Assembly: GCF_002797935.1 (NCBI RefSeq)
Contig: NZ_PGER01000001.1
Location: forward strand, 3,596,001-3,660,000
DNA from: Flavobacterium sp. 1
GTDB taxonomy: Bacteria > Bacteroidota > Bacteroidia > Flavobacteriales > Flavobacteriaceae
Length of the DNA: 64,000 bases
Direction: 5' to 3'
The first letter of the stretch is position 1; every line of letters begins with the position of its first letter. Shown piece after piece: positions 54,859-63,996 of this stretch. The translations under genes and the position numbers were made by a program. The notes beneath the pieces were generated by a model that saw only the letters and a program-made list of their open reading frames with translations, did not search any database and was not told where the DNA came from.

Positions 54859-55311
54859 TTACGAAATTTCGATCATCCTTGGAGGTTTTTGTTTAGCCTC
54901 TTCACGTTTTGGAATAGACAACAATAAAAGTCCGTTTTCATAATGAGCTATTATTTTATCCTCATCCACTACGTTTTTAGGTAATTCGAAACTTCTCTGA
55001 AATGATTGGTAACTAAACTCTCTACGGCTGAAATTTTCGTCATCAGTAGCTAGTTCATGCTCCTTCATCGAAGAAATAACCAAGTGGTTACCGTCAAGTG
55101 TAATCTTGAAGTCATTTTTGTTCATACCTGGAGCGGCGACTTCAACCTCGTAGCTGTCTTTAGTCTCTTTGATGTTTACAGAAGGCAGCGTAGTATTTGT
55201 TGTTGAAAAATTGTTATTTTCCAAATTGAAAAAATCACGGCCAAAGATATCATCAAAAAACAAACGATGTAAAGCAGGAGCTTGACCCCCATTGCTTTTA
55301 ATAAAATTCAT
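54859..55311 (-). CDS. Small heat-shock protein, Hsp20 family
   Basis: A cytoplasmic holdase of 150 residues that binds unfolding proteins. The alpha-crystallin domain spans about 45-145, with PSVNIKETKDSYEVEVAAPGM, the FKITLDGNHLVISS strand pair and the characteristic A-x-x-x-x-GLLLLSIPKRE. The C-terminal tail ends in an I-x-I-like stretch (RMIEIS). A 459-bp region precedes it. Confidence 0.94.
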   Translation of the reverse strand: MNFIKSNGGQAPALHRLFFDDIFGRDFFNLENNNFSTTNTTLPSVNIKETKDSYEVEVAAPGMNKNDFKITLDGNHLVISSMKEHELATDDENFSRREFSYQSFQRSFELPKNVVDEDKIIAHYENGLLLLSIPKREEAKQKPPRMIEIS

Positions 55312-55770
55312 AACTGTTTACTTTTAAAATTGTTAAACAAATATTTTTTTAAACTTGCACAAGTTTAAGAATAGAAAAACAAAATATATGCCATTTGAAA
55401 GAACTGCCATTTTTTCAGAACAGGATTGAAAAATTGTCATACACCTATATATCAATGCTATACATTAAATATATAGAATTAAATATTTGATTTTTTCATT
55501 AACTTTAAATTTCAAATTCCAAAATCTTCCAAAAACTCAGCTACAATTTTGTGTTTAATTTCTATTTTCAGGAATTAACAATTGTGTTCAAAACATTATT
55601 CTTTTCCTTTTTCCTATAAAAAACAAAAGATATAGCGGATAGGAGAAAATTGCTCCTTAATACACTATATCCCACAATGGCAATTACAAACAAATGATTT
55701 ATATTTGCATTTAGATTAAAACACCGATTTTCCTTTAATCAAAATTAGAACTCTAAAATCTAAAATTAAA
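55312..55770. other. Divergent intergenic region between hsp20 and asnS
   Basis: About 460 bp with no gene. A composite hairpin lies at 55629-55671 (GATATAG...CTATATC outside, AGGAG...CTCCT inside, with an internal loop). A -7 box TATATTTG follows at 55700-55707, giving asnS a leader of about 57 nt; the hairpin is upstream of that start and could be an operator for either gene. No obvious heat-shock element was recognised for hsp20. Confidence 0.55.
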
Positions 55771-57204
55771 ATGAGACACACAAAAGTTAAAGACTTATTA
55801 AACAGTACAACAACTTTACAGGAAATTAATGCCAAAGGCTGGGTTAGAACTTTTAGAAATAATCAGTTTATTGCCTTAAATGATGGTTCAACTATCAATA
55901 ATATACAATGTGTTGTCGATTTTGAAAATACTCCTGATGAAACTTTAAAGAGAATTACAACTGGCGCTGCAGTTTCGGTTACAGGAACTTTGATCGAGAG
56001 CAAAGGTGCTGGACAGAAATATGAGATTCAGGTTGCTAAACTTGAAATATTGGGAGACTCCGATCCAGAGAAATTCCCGATGCAGCCTAAAAAACATTCA
56101 CTGGAATTCCTGCGTGAAAATGCGCATTTAAGAGTTCGAACAAATGCTTTTGGAGCGATTATGCGTGTGCGTTCGGTTTTATCGTATGCAGTTCACAGCT
56201 ATTTTCAGCAAAAAGGCTTTGTATATGTAAATACGCCAATCATCACAGGAGCAGATGCAGAAGGTGCTGGGGAAATGTTCCAAGTGACTTCGCTGCCATT
56301 GGATAATTTACCTAAAAACGAAGAAGGCGCTATTGATTATAAAAAAGATTTCTTCGGAAAGCACACTAACTTAACGGTTTCTGGACAATTGGAAGGCGAA
56401 ACTTTTGCAATGGCTTTGGGACAGATTTATACTTTTGGACCAACATTCAGAGCAGAAAACTCGAACACTTCACGCCATTTGGCTGAATTTTGGATGATTG
56501 AACCAGAAGTGGCTTTCAATAATTTGGATGACAATATGGATTTGGCAGAAGATTTTATCCAATATGTAATTAAATACACAATGGAAAAATGTGCCGATGA
56601 TTTAAAGTTTCTGGAAGGAAGACTTTTGGAAGAAGAAAAATCAAAACCACAGGCTGAAAGAAGTGAAATGGCTTTGCTGGAAAAATTAAATTTTGTTTTA
56701 GAAAACAACTTCAAACGCGTTTCTTATACTGAAGCGATTGATATTTTAAGAGATTCGACTCCAAACAAAAAGAAAAAATTTCAATACATCATCAACGAAT
56801 GGGGAGCTGATTTACAATCGGAACACGAGCGTTATTTGGTAGAAAAACACTTTAAATGTCCTGTAATCTTATTTGATTATCCAGCGAACATCAAAGCTTT
56901 CTACATGCGCTTGAACGAAGACGGAAAAACGGTCCGTGCGATGGATATTCTTTTCCCTGGAATTGGAGAAATCGTAGGAGGCTCGCAAAGAGAAGAACGT
57001 TTTGATGTTTTGGTCGAAAAAATGAAAGCCTTAGGAATCGACGAAGAAGAATTATGGTGGTACTTGGATACTAGAAGATTTGGTTCGGCTGTTCACTCCG
57101 GTTTTGGACTTGGATTTGAAAGACTGGTACTTTTTGTAACCGGAATGACAAACATACGTGACGTAATTGCGTTCCCGAGAACACCTCAAAATGCGGAATT
57201 TTAG
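55771..57204 (+). CDS. asnS: Asparagine-tRNA ligase
   Basis: A class II aminoacyl-tRNA synthetase of 477 residues that charges tRNA-Asn. The N-terminal OB-fold (about 15-105) binds the anticodon; motif 2 lies in [21 protein letters not shown] (quoted in two parts: [15 protein letters not shown] and WMIEPE) and motif 3 in [21 protein letters not shown] ([10 protein letters not shown] and TGMTNIRD). The HSGFGLGFE ending and a Glu/Arg-rich core separate it from AspRS. Length is normal; it is followed by a repeat-rich 158 bp before rpoN. Confidence 0.97.
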   Translation: MRHTKVKDLLNSTTTLQEINAKGWVRTFRNNQFIALNDGSTINNIQCVVDFENTPDETLKRITTGAAVSVTGTLIESKGAGQKYEIQVAKLEILGDSDPEKFPMQPKKHSLEFLRENAHLRVRTNAFGAIMRVRSVLSYAVHSYFQQKGFVYVNTPIITGADAEGAGEMFQVTSLPLDNLPKNEEGAIDYKKDFFGKHTNLTVSGQLEGETFAMALGQIYTFGPTFRAENSNTSRHLAEFWMIEPEVAFNNLDDNMDLAEDFIQYVIKYTMEKCADDLKFLEGRLLEEEKSKPQAERSEMALLEKLNFVLENNFKRVSYTEAIDILRDSTPNKKKKFQYIINEWGADLQSEHERYLVEKHFKCPVILFDYPANIKAFYMRLNEDGKTVRAMDILFPGIGEIVGGSQREERFDVLVEKMKALGIDEEELWWYLDTRRFGSAVHSGFGLGFERLVLFVTGMTNIRDVIAFPRTPQNAEF

Positions 57205-57219
57205 AAAATAGTTTACATG

Positions 57220-57339
57220 GTTTAAAAGTTTAATATTGTTTAAAAGTTTAATCCGGTTTGGATTCTTTAGTGTTGCTTAAAATCCAACTGCGTTAAACCC
57301 TTAAACCTTTACCTTTAAACAATATTAAACTTTTAAAAC
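57220..57339. repeat. Long A+T inverted repeat between asnS and rpoN
   Basis: GTTTAAAAGTTTAATATTGTTTAAA (here in two parts: GTTTAAAAGTTT and AATATTGTTTAAA) at 57220-57244 pairs with the complement at 57314-57339 with at most one mismatch. Further TTTAAA/CCTTAAACC units surround it. It could terminate asnS and resembles a dispersed MITE-like element. Confidence 0.65.
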
Positions 57340-57362
57340 CTTAAACCGTTAAACAATACATA

Positions 57363-58829
57363 ATGCTAAAGCAATTTTTAAATTTAAAAATATCCCAGAA
57401 ATTATCTCCGCAGCAAATCCAGTTGATGAAGTTAATTCAATTGCCTACGCAAGCATTTGAACAGCGATTGCTGGAAGAAATGAATGAAAATCCTGCTCTG
57501 GAGTCTGGAAAAGAGGAGGACGATTATGAAAAAGACGAGTTTGACACTGAAGAATACGATGATTATGAAGATTCAGAATCTGACAGAATGGATGCTGAAG
57601 ATATTAACATAGACGAGTATTTAAGCAGCGATGACACTCCCGACTATAAAACGCAAGCCAATAATTACAGCGATGATGACGACACTAAAGAAACGCCATT
57701 TGCTGCAGCAATAAGTTTTCACCAAGACCTCATCAATCAATTAAACACTTTTATCCTTAACGACGAAGAGCGTGATATTGCCGAATTTTTGGTAGGAAGC
57801 ATAGACGACACAGGATATATCCGAAGAAGCACTGCTGATTTGGTAGATGACATGGCATTTACCCAAGGTATTTACACTACTGAAAAGCAAGTGGAAACAA
57901 TCTTGAATATCATTCACGCTCTGGAACCGACTGGTGTTGGAGCACGCGATTTACAGGAATGTTTATTACTGCAGCTCAAACACAAAACACCAACAGAATC
58001 TGTCGATCTAGCAACAGCCATAATCGATCAGCATTTTGACGCTTTTGTGAGAAAACATTACGACAAACTGATTCAAAAATTCGGCATCTCTAACGAACAG
58101 CTTAAAAATGCGATCCACGAAATTGAAAGACTCAATCCAAAACCAGGAGGATCATTTTCCGGAAATAGTAAAATTACCGAAAATATAGTACCTGATTTCG
58201 CAATCCGTATTGTTGACGGCGAACTGGAGCTCACCTTAAATGGAAGAAATGCACCTTCACTGCATATTTCCAAAGATTATCAGGAAATGATGCAAACGTA
58301 TAAAGAGTCGAAAGATAAATCAAGCTCACAAAAAGATGCCGTACAGTTTATTAAACAAAAGCTAGACTCGGCAAAATGGTTTATTGATGCTATAAAACAA
58401 CGTCAGGACACTTTGTTTGTCACGATGAATGCCATTATGCATTATCAAAAAGACTATTTATTGGATGGTGACGAAACGCGTTTAAAGCCAATGATTCTAA
58501 AAGATATTGCCGATATGATCGGACTGGACATATCGACCGTTTCAAGAGTTGCAAACAGTAAATATGTTGAGACTCCCTATGGAACAAAGCTGATAAAAGA
58601 ATTCTTCTCGGAAGCCATGAAAAATGATCAGGGTGAAGACGTATCTACTCTCGAAATCAAAAGAATTTTACAGAATACTATTGAAGAAGAAGACAAAAAA
58701 AACCCTTTGCCAGATGATCTTTTGGCCGAAATACTCAAAGAAAAAGGATATCCAATTGCTAGAAGAACCATAGCTAAATATCGCGAACAACTGGAAATTC
58801 CTGTGGCCCGAATGAGAAAAAAACTCTAA
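57363..58829 (+). CDS. rpoN: RNA polymerase sigma-54 factor
   Basis: A protein of 488 residues with sigma-54 architecture. The N-terminal Gln/Leu-rich region I (QQIQLMKLIQLPTQAFEQRL) contacts activators. A very acidic region II follows (about 50-110). The core-binding domain starts near 120, and the C-terminal RpoN box is ARRTIAKYREQLEIP. Sigma-54 requires AAA+ activators. Its presence implies that some genes of this organism use -24/-12 promoters; I saw none in this window. Confidence 0.96.
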   Translation: MLKQFLNLKISQKLSPQQIQLMKLIQLPTQAFEQRLLEEMNENPALESGKEEDDYEKDEFDTEEYDDYEDSESDRMDAEDINIDEYLSSDDTPDYKTQANNYSDDDDTKETPFAAAISFHQDLINQLNTFILNDEERDIAEFLVGSIDDTGYIRRSTADLVDDMAFTQGIYTTEKQVETILNIIHALEPTGVGARDLQECLLLQLKHKTPTESVDLATAIIDQHFDAFVRKHYDKLIQKFGISNEQLKNAIHEIERLNPKPGGSFSGNSKITENIVPDFAIRIVDGELELTLNGRNAPSLHISKDYQEMMQTYKESKDKSSSQKDAVQFIKQKLDSAKWFIDAIKQRQDTLFVTMNAIMHYQKDYLLDGDETRLKPMILKDIADMIGLDISTVSRVANSKYVETPYGTKLIKEFFSEAMKNDQGEDVSTLEIKRILQNTIEEEDKKNPLPDDLLAEILKEKGYPIARRTIAKYREQLEIPVARMRKKL

Positions 58830-58873
58830 TTATACCTCTCTAAAACTAATTTCTTCAAATCTGCTTTTTAAAA

Positions 58874-59479
58874 TTGAAAAAGATACTCCCCATATTTTCC
58901 TATATATTTCATCCGCTTTTCACTCCTGTACAAGCCTGCATTTTTTATTTTTTATTCCACAACGCTGATTTCAAAATTGATCAGATTACTACGTTTTTTT
59001 GGCAGATTTCTATTGTAACCATAATGATTCCAATGGCATTATACTACTTGCTTCGTTTTACAGGCAAAGCGGACAGCATAATGATTGCCGACTTGGAACA
59101 ACGCAAAATACCGCTAGTATTTCAGAGCTTTTTAATCATTTTATTGTTGCGGAAAATCGTCCTGCTAGAATATTATCCAGAATTGCATTTTTTTTTCATA
59201 GGAGCATTATTTAGCACCTTATTTGCTCTTGGCCTGCTCTATGTCAAATTCAAAGCCAGCCTGCACATGCTTGCCATTTCAGCTTTAACTGTTTTTGTTT
59301 TCGGGCTTAATATTCATTTACAGACAGGAAGCGTATATCTTGTTCCTTTTTTATTGCTAATGAATGGGTTTGTAGCTTCCTCCCGTTTAGTAATGCAGGC
59401 GCATACACCTAATGAGTTAATTATTGGAGTATTCTTGGGCAGTATTCCTCAAATAATATTTCTTTTTTTATGGCTATAA
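58874..59479 (+). CDS. PAP2-like membrane phosphatase
   Basis: A membrane protein of 201 residues with about six helices. It begins with TTG at 58874; no ATG suits. The motif ASSRLVMQAHTPNELIIG near residue 165 resembles the SR...H part of the PAP2 phosphatase signature, so it may hydrolyse a lipid phosphate or pyrophosphate. The first PAP2 motif is not obvious, hence the moderate confidence. It starts 44 bp after rpoN and overlaps the convergent PorT-like gene by 6 bp. Confidence 0.65.
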   Translation: MKKILPIFSYIFHPLFTPVQACIFYFLFHNADFKIDQITTFFWQISIVTIMIPMALYYLLRFTGKADSIMIADLEQRKIPLVFQSFLIILLLRKIVLLEYYPELHFFFIGALFSTLFALGLLYVKFKASLHMLAISALTVFVFGLNIHLQTGSVYLVPFLLLMNGFVASSRLVMQAHTPNELIIGVFLGSIPQIIFLFLWL

Positions 59480-60181
59480 AATATAAAAAACCACACCCAC
59501 ACTTAAAGTATTCATAGTAATTGATATCGAATCAATTTGAGCCGTGGATTTAAAAAAAGAATTCAATCCATAATACACCTGCAGGTTAAAAGCGCTATAT
59601 CCCATTGAAAGATATACACCGTAAAGCAACTCTTCAAAATCTTTATTGTTTTTTATGACAATCTTCTCATTGCCATCATCATAAACAGATTTATCATACA
59701 ATAAATAACTGACTTTGAAACCGCCGTATATTCTAAAAAACTGAAAAGATTCCGGAGTCGAATTACGCCATCTCAATTCAATTGGCAATTCTACCCGCAA
59801 TTGTTCGAATCTGTTTTTATCATGATTAACGGTGGAGGGGATTATACTATAGATTGGATTATTATTAGTGCCCACAATAGACATATTTTGAATGTAATTA
59901 TTAAATGACAAACCAATCCCTGGAGCAACTGCAAAAGTCCTGCTCTTATTAAGCGGGAAATCTCTAAGGAATCCTGCAGTAAAACCAAACGATATTTTTT
60001 CTTGCGAAAGACCTTCCGGTTTTTTTACAATTGAATTGTAATTAAGTCCAGCATAAAACTGATCTTCTCTGTAAAGGCTGTCAATCTTGACATTTAATGT
60101 ATCAATTGAAAACGCTGCCTCCTGAGAAAACCCTTTAAAAAATGACAAAAAAAGAAAACAGCCAAGAAATAATCGCATCAT
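59474..60181 (-). CDS. PorT-like outer-membrane beta-barrel protein
   Basis: An outer-membrane protein of 235 residues with a signal peptide (cut after about residue 20, GFSQ) and alternating strands to the terminal NTLSVGVVFYIL. The stretch FYAGLNYNSIVKKPEGLSQ and SFGFTAGFLRDFPLNKSRTFAVAPGIGLSF (in parts) resemble the PorT/SprT proteins, which support type IX secretion. It may be such a component or a close paralog; the usual ubiE neighbour is absent. It is the last chromosomal gene before the mobile element. Confidence 0.65.
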   Translation of the reverse strand: MMRLFLGCFLFLSFFKGFSQEAAFSIDTLNVKIDSLYREDQFYAGLNYNSIVKKPEGLSQEKISFGFTAGFLRDFPLNKSRTFAVAPGIGLSFNNYIQNMSIVGTNNNPIYSIIPSTVNHDKNRFEQLRVELPIELRWRNSTPESFQFFRIYGGFKVSYLLYDKSVYDDGNEKIVIKNNKDFEELLYGVYLSMGYSAFNLQVYYGLNSFFKSTAQIDSISITMNTLSVGVVFYIL

Positions 60182-60261
60182 TAGTCTGAGAGTTTAGTGG
60201 GTAGCAATGGATTTAATATTCTTCAAAACGTAATGCTTATGAATAGCTGTTACAAATATCA

Positions 60262-60300
60262 TAAAAAAAACGCTCAACCCATTTAAGATTGAACGTTTTT
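60262..60300 (-). terminator. Terminator following the tRNA 3' end
   Basis: On the minus strand ACGTTCAA, a loop, TTGAGCGT (one G-T wobble), then T8. It comes right after the tRNA 3' sequence at 60304-60328 and was probably the terminator of the tRNA gene before integration. Confidence 0.7.
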
Positions 60301-60303
60301 CTT

Positions 60304-60328
60304 TCGCAGAGAGAAAGGGATTCGAACC
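60304..60328 (-). other. tRNA 3'-end remnant, likely attachment site of the mobile element
   Basis: On the minus strand the bases read GGTTCGAATCCC then TTTCTCTCTGCGA: T-loop TTCGAAT with stem CCCTT and an acceptor-like TCTCTCT, closest to a tRNA-Ser. The 5' flank (...GGCAATGG) breaks the T-stem by one mismatch and no anticodon or D-arm can be built upstream, so the gene is a partial copy. This is what an integrating element leaves at one end; the intact tRNA should lie at the other end, beyond the window. Left of it is the chromosome, right of it the mobilisation genes. Confidence 0.65.
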
Positions 60329-60839
60329 ATTGCCAAAAAACCCCGTGTTAATAATACTTTCTGAAATTTTAAACTTCGTGTGCCACGAATGTGCCACAAA
60401 ATCATTTTAATATCCAAAAACACTCCTCAGTATCTTAAAGTGCTTTCTACAAGAAAACAACCTTTCTTTTAAAGAACAAAATTCAACTTAATATGCTTCA
60501 AATATAATAAAAGATTGTTAGTTTCTATCAAATTTAATTTCTTTTTCCGATCACTTTTCCCTATTCCCTCATCTGGATTACTTGAATTGCAAATGCTACG
60601 ATTTACCTTTTAATTTAAGCAGATACTTGTGTCAAACACCCCCCTTTGGGAGATTAAACCAATCCCAAAAAACTACGTACTATCAAATTCTCCTAAGAAA
60701 TTTTTTGGCTGTCTTAGTCTCAAAGAAATAATTGGAAACAGTAATAAAAACAAAGGCACTCCCTCCTTTATCGGGAAAGCCTTCATTTTTTTAAAAATGG
60801 TACAGCCAATTTGATGAATCACTCCTCTGTCGTGAATCA
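60329..60839. other. Left end of the mobile element, no gene recognised
   Basis: About 510 bp. At 60382-60397 the plus strand has TGTGCCAC twice with an 11-bp pitch (TGTGCCACGAATGTGCCAC), possible arm sites for an integrase. The rest is A+T-rich. A 61-codon plus-strand frame (60629-60814) has a composition too odd to support. No integrase gene lies at this end. Confidence 0.45.
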
Positions 60840-62162
60840 TCAAAAAGGCCGGCGATTAAATTGATAGTATGTACTATCTTTTTTGCGTCTGGCTTTCTTT
60901 TTCATTTGGTTGGCTAATAATTCTTCATCATAATCTTCTGCTTTTGCATTGGATAATAACCCTCCAAAGACTTCGATAAGGTTGTTTTCTTCGTGGCTAT
61001 AGGACATATTTTCTTTAACCAAAAAGTCAAACGGATTGTATGGTTGTTTGATCTCTTCATTTATAGCACCATTATTCTTTGAAGTAATATATCCCTTTGC
61101 AGGCTGATCCATTTTATTGTCATTATTCCACAAATCATTGAAAACGTTAGCCGAAAGGTTTTTGCCTAATTGCGAACCATTCCACACGGATTTCGAACTA
61201 TGGTCAACAAAGGTTATTCCATAAACTCTGCCTTCGGTATTTCGTCTTACAACGGTATTAATACCTCGTTCCAACAACCGTTTTTTAAATTCCTTTTCAT
61301 CCGATGCTGCCTGTAAAGACATCTCAATGCTAGTCTTGAGCAAAGCTTTGGATGGCTCATTTTTCAACAATTCCTTGGACTGGCCATAGTGTTGTTGAAG
61401 TTGAACATATCCTGCCTGTTTACCGAATAGCGAAGCCTTAAAGGGATTGCTCGCTTTTTCTCCCTTATCATTTAATGCGAAATATGCCAATCCCTGCCTT
61501 GGAATTCCGTTATATTCGCCCTTAACTTCTTCGGCGGTTATATTGAAAAGGGAAAGCAGGGCATTGTATGCTCCGAAACCCTCAAATTTATAGTGTCTTG
61601 GCAAATGACGGATTACAGAAGCCATCTGACTCTTTATGCTCCCAGCCTTATAATCAACAGGTTTGAATATTTGATTCTGTGGGTTCTGTTTTTTCTCCAC
61701 AGCTGATATCAGGCAGAATTCTTTTTCTAATTCTCGACAGACATCCATTGAACGCCTTTTTTCAAATTTATCGGATATTTTTCTTCCCTCTTCATCCACG
61801 CAAACCGATACGATATGGATATGGGTACGGTCTATATCAGTATGCTTGAATACCACAAAAGGCTGTTCAGCGTAACCCATTTTCTGCATATACTTTTGCG
61901 CCAGCTGTTCAAACTGTCCATCACTTACTTTATCCTTCGGATCAGGATTCAGCGATATATGCAATATTGGTTTTTCAGTCTTTCGATTGGCCAGCAGATA
62001 CGGTTCAAAAGAACGCAACAGGTGGCTGATGGCATAACTGCCATCGGTGGTTTCAATTATCTTATTAGTATACAAAACCTCTCCGTTTTCCTTTTCCACT
62101 TTGAGCTGATTGTATGCCAATGCACCATACAGATTGCTCCCTCTTCCGATTTTCGCTATCAT
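60840..62162 (-). CDS. mobB: Relaxase/mobilisation nuclease (MobB type)
   Basis: A predicted conjugative relaxase of 440 residues that nicks the origin of transfer. It shows the HUH motif in FKHTDIDRTHIHIVSV (His114, His116, with His107 nearby) and a candidate nucleophile Tyr in the first 20 residues (Tyr12 or Tyr17 in NLYGALAYNQLK). Length and sequence fit MobB of Bacteroidota integrative conjugative elements. The start overlaps the mobA stop by 4 bp, so the two are coupled. The C-terminal 150 residues are polar and variable. Confidence 0.88.
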   Translation of the reverse strand: MIAKIGRGSNLYGALAYNQLKVEKENGEVLYTNKIIETTDGSYAISHLLRSFEPYLLANRKTEKPILHISLNPDPKDKVSDGQFEQLAQKYMQKMGYAEQPFVVFKHTDIDRTHIHIVSVCVDEEGRKISDKFEKRRSMDVCRELEKEFCLISAVEKKQNPQNQIFKPVDYKAGSIKSQMASVIRHLPRHYKFEGFGAYNALLSLFNITAEEVKGEYNGIPRQGLAYFALNDKGEKASNPFKASLFGKQAGYVQLQQHYGQSKELLKNEPSKALLKTSIEMSLQAASDEKEFKKRLLERGINTVVRRNTEGRVYGITFVDHSSKSVWNGSQLGKNLSANVFNDLWNNDNKMDQPAKGYITSKNNGAINEEIKQPYNPFDFLVKENMSYSHEENNLIEVFGGLLSNAKAEDYDEELLANQMKKKARRKKDSTYYQFNRRPF

Positions 62163-62590
62163 TTTTTCAGGTATTTTGCTTCAAACTCCTCAGTTAGCAG
62201 AATGATTTTTTGGCACAATACCGCCATTTCTGCTGTCTGCTTTTCCAATTTATAGAGATAGGCTGCCGCTTTCTTTTCGGAAAAATTGCGGTACAGTATT
62301 TTTATCAGCTGGTTATAATTTGTTCCTACAGCCCTGAACTGGCCGAATAAAGTGGTCAGGCGCATATAGTAATCCATGGTTGCCTTGTCAACCGTTACGG
62401 TCGTAATACCTTTTTGGAAAATACATGCCGTAATAAAATGCGCCTTTACATTCATCCGTGAAGCTTCATAGAAGCAAAGGAAACGTGCATTTTCTTCAGC
62501 CGTAAGGCTTATGGAATAGCGGTGAACGGCGGGATCTTTCTTGGGATGCCTGCCTCCTTTATGTGGGACTGTTTTGCCGTTGTTTTCCAT
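62159..62590 (-). CDS. mobA: Mobilisation accessory protein (MobA type)
   Basis: A protein of 143 residues that helps the relaxase bind the transfer origin. A basic N terminus (HKGGRHPKKDPAVHRYSISL) leads into a ribbon-helix-helix-like segment (SLTAEENARFLCFYEASRM), followed by helices with the GTNYNQLIKIL motif typical of MobA/MobC proteins. It lies upstream of mobB and overlaps it by 4 bp. Confidence 0.85.
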   Translation of the reverse strand: MENNGKTVPHKGGRHPKKDPAVHRYSISLTAEENARFLCFYEASRMNVKAHFITACIFQKGITTVTVDKATMDYYMRLTTLFGQFRAVGTNYNQLIKILYRNFSEKKAAAYLYKLEKQTAEMAVLCQKIILLTEEFEAKYLKK

Positions 62591-62671
62591 AACTATTATT
62601 ACTGGTTTCGTTTAAAAGAATTTTAAAACCAATATATTTTATCATTAGTGATGGCATCTGGATATTGCAGG

Positions 62672-62703
62672 ATGTGGAAGCATTTGGCTTATTATTTCCA
62701 CAT
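62672..62703. promoter_or_regulatory. Candidate transfer-origin inverted repeat
   Basis: ATGTGGAA (62672-62679) faces TTCCACAT (62696-62703) across 16 nt, in the gap immediately upstream of mobA where the transfer origin of such elements usually lies. No nick site is recognisable, so this is only a candidate. Confidence 0.3.
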
Positions 62704-62807
62704 GTGAATTTTCGCCCTAAGGACAACCTCCGTCAAATAAAGCCACTACAGGACAGTATGCAAGAATGCCCCGCTTTCGGGATTAATTTCATGAAAAACG
62801 TGAAATT

Positions 62808-63488
62808 ATGCTCTACAAAGAAACAGTTACCAAAGAGATGTGGGAACTTCTTCAAAGACTCATGAAAGATGAAAAATTGAAAGATTTTAACCTTGTAGGA
62901 GGAACAGCTCTCAGCCTAATGATTGGCCATAGATTAAGTATCGATTTGGATCTGTTCACCACGGAAGATTTTGACGAGCAAGCCATACTTACCCATTTAG
63001 GAAATCAGCATTCGGTAAAGATCAGGCAGATTCTTGAAAATACAATGCTTTTGGATATAGGCAGTGTCAAGGTAGACATTCTCGCCCACAAATATCCATG
63101 GCAGGAACCTGTTCAGAATGAAGAAGGAATACGGCTGGTCTCTTTATATGACATCGGTGCCATGAAGCTTCATGCAATATTTCAAAACGGAACAAGAATC
63201 AAAGACTTTGTTGACATGTATTTTCTTTTGGAACACCATCCCCTTAAGACCTATTTAGAAGCTTACCAAAACAAATATAATAGAAATCCGAGACTGGCTG
63301 CTCTTGCATTACTGGATCATAGGAATATAGACAAAGAAGAAAAAGTCAAACTCATCAAAGGAAAAGAAACCAATTGGAACAAAATAACCCAGCGACTAAA
63401 AAAAGCAGTTTTCAATCCTTCCATTTTATTTTCTGAATCAAAAAATCAAATTCCTCCACCCAATAAAGGACGTGGATTTAGACGCTAA
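62808..63488 (+). CDS. AbiEii/AbiGii-type nucleotidyltransferase toxin
   Basis: A protein of 226 residues with the AbiEii-type nucleotidyltransferase core: FNLVGGTALSL near residue 28 and the catalytic aspartates in IDLDLF (D46, D48). RIKDFVDMYFLLE later corresponds to the conserved helical motif. The C-terminal tail is proline/lysine-rich. Such enzymes act as type IV-like toxins in phage defence, transferring nucleotides to an RNA or protein target. It is followed by the DUF6922-like gene, its probable partner. Part of the mobile element's cargo. Confidence 0.8.
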   Translation: MLYKETVTKEMWELLQRLMKDEKLKDFNLVGGTALSLMIGHRLSIDLDLFTTEDFDEQAILTHLGNQHSVKIRQILENTMLLDIGSVKVDILAHKYPWQEPVQNEEGIRLVSLYDIGAMKLHAIFQNGTRIKDFVDMYFLLEHHPLKTYLEAYQNKYNRNPRLAALALLDHRNIDKEEKVKLIKGKETNWNKITQRLKKAVFNPSILFSESKNQIPPPNKGRGFRR

Positions 63489-63527
63489 GCGTTTGAATAA
63501 GAAGTTAAAAAATCGTATATTTACTAT

Positions 63528-63844
63528 ATGGCACGAGTTAAAAAAATAAGGCAATCCCAAATCTAAACCCAGTATTTTTTTGGGATTTCGACATAGATGC
63601 TATGGACTTTGAGAGAGCCTATAAAACTATTATAGCCCGTATCGTAGAGCGTGGAGGACAGGAAGAAATCGACGAAATTGTTCGTTTCTACGGCCTTGAA
63701 AAGGTGGTAAAAGCGATTCGTGACGAAATTTATTTTCTTCCTAATTATGCCATTGACAAGGCTTTAAAATTGTTTCCTGAACTTAAAAAGGAAGAGATGT
63801 ACTGCTATCTTAACCGTAAGGATAAAACCTACCACTGGATCTAG
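63528..63844 (+). pseudogene. DUF6922-like antitoxin partner, frameshifted
   Basis: From ATG 63528 the frame reads MARVKKIRQSQ and then stops at a TAA. In another frame the sequence continues NLNPVFFWDFDIDAMDFERAYKTI and on to the stop at 63844 (RKDKTYHWI). One additional A in the A3 run at 63559-63561 would join the two. The joined product resembles DUF6922 proteins, which in Bacteroidota elements accompany AbiEii-type toxins. A shorter protein of 80 residues could start at ATG 63602. If the loss is real, the toxin may lack its antidote. Confidence 0.7.
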
Positions 63845-63913
63845 TTTTTAGACTATAAGCCATTCTTACGAACAAATAAATAAAAAGAAAACGAAGTTAG
63901 GTCAGGCATTAAA

Positions 63914-63996
63914 CTTAGCAAAAGACTACGGCATAATGTCTTGCTCGTTCCTCGCAAGCCACCCTCACGGGACTTATTCCGTTTCCTTTTGCTAAG
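63914..63996. repeat. Structured tract with an 11-bp inverted repeat at the right edge
   Basis: CTTAGCAAAAG (63914-63924) and its exact complement (63986-63996) enclose smaller inverted segments (CTTGC...GCAAG and CCC...GGG). It lies in the mobile element 70 bp after the DUF6922-like gene. It may be a terminator or a leader-type RNA of the next gene. Confidence 0.4.

Noticed and set aside
60194..60397. Minus-strand frame of 67 codons
   Set aside because: It runs through the tRNA 3' end and its terminator, so the frame is fortuitous.
60304..60400. Complete tRNA gene
   Set aside because: Only the T-arm and acceptor 3' side can be built. No anticodon arm or D-arm lies upstream on the minus strand.
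60629..60814. Plus-strand frame of 61 codons at the left end of the mobile element
   Set aside because: No recognisable domain, no promoter or start context, and odd composition. Not enough to call a gene.
62665..62865. Plus-strand frame of 66 codons overlapping the AbiEii-type gene
   Set aside because: It overlaps the AbiEii start in another frame and covers the probable transfer-origin region. No family likeness.
63914..63996. Very short frame MSCSFLASHPHGTYSVSFC (from 63935)
   Set aside because: It lies within inverted repeats and is better explained as a structured RNA or terminator.
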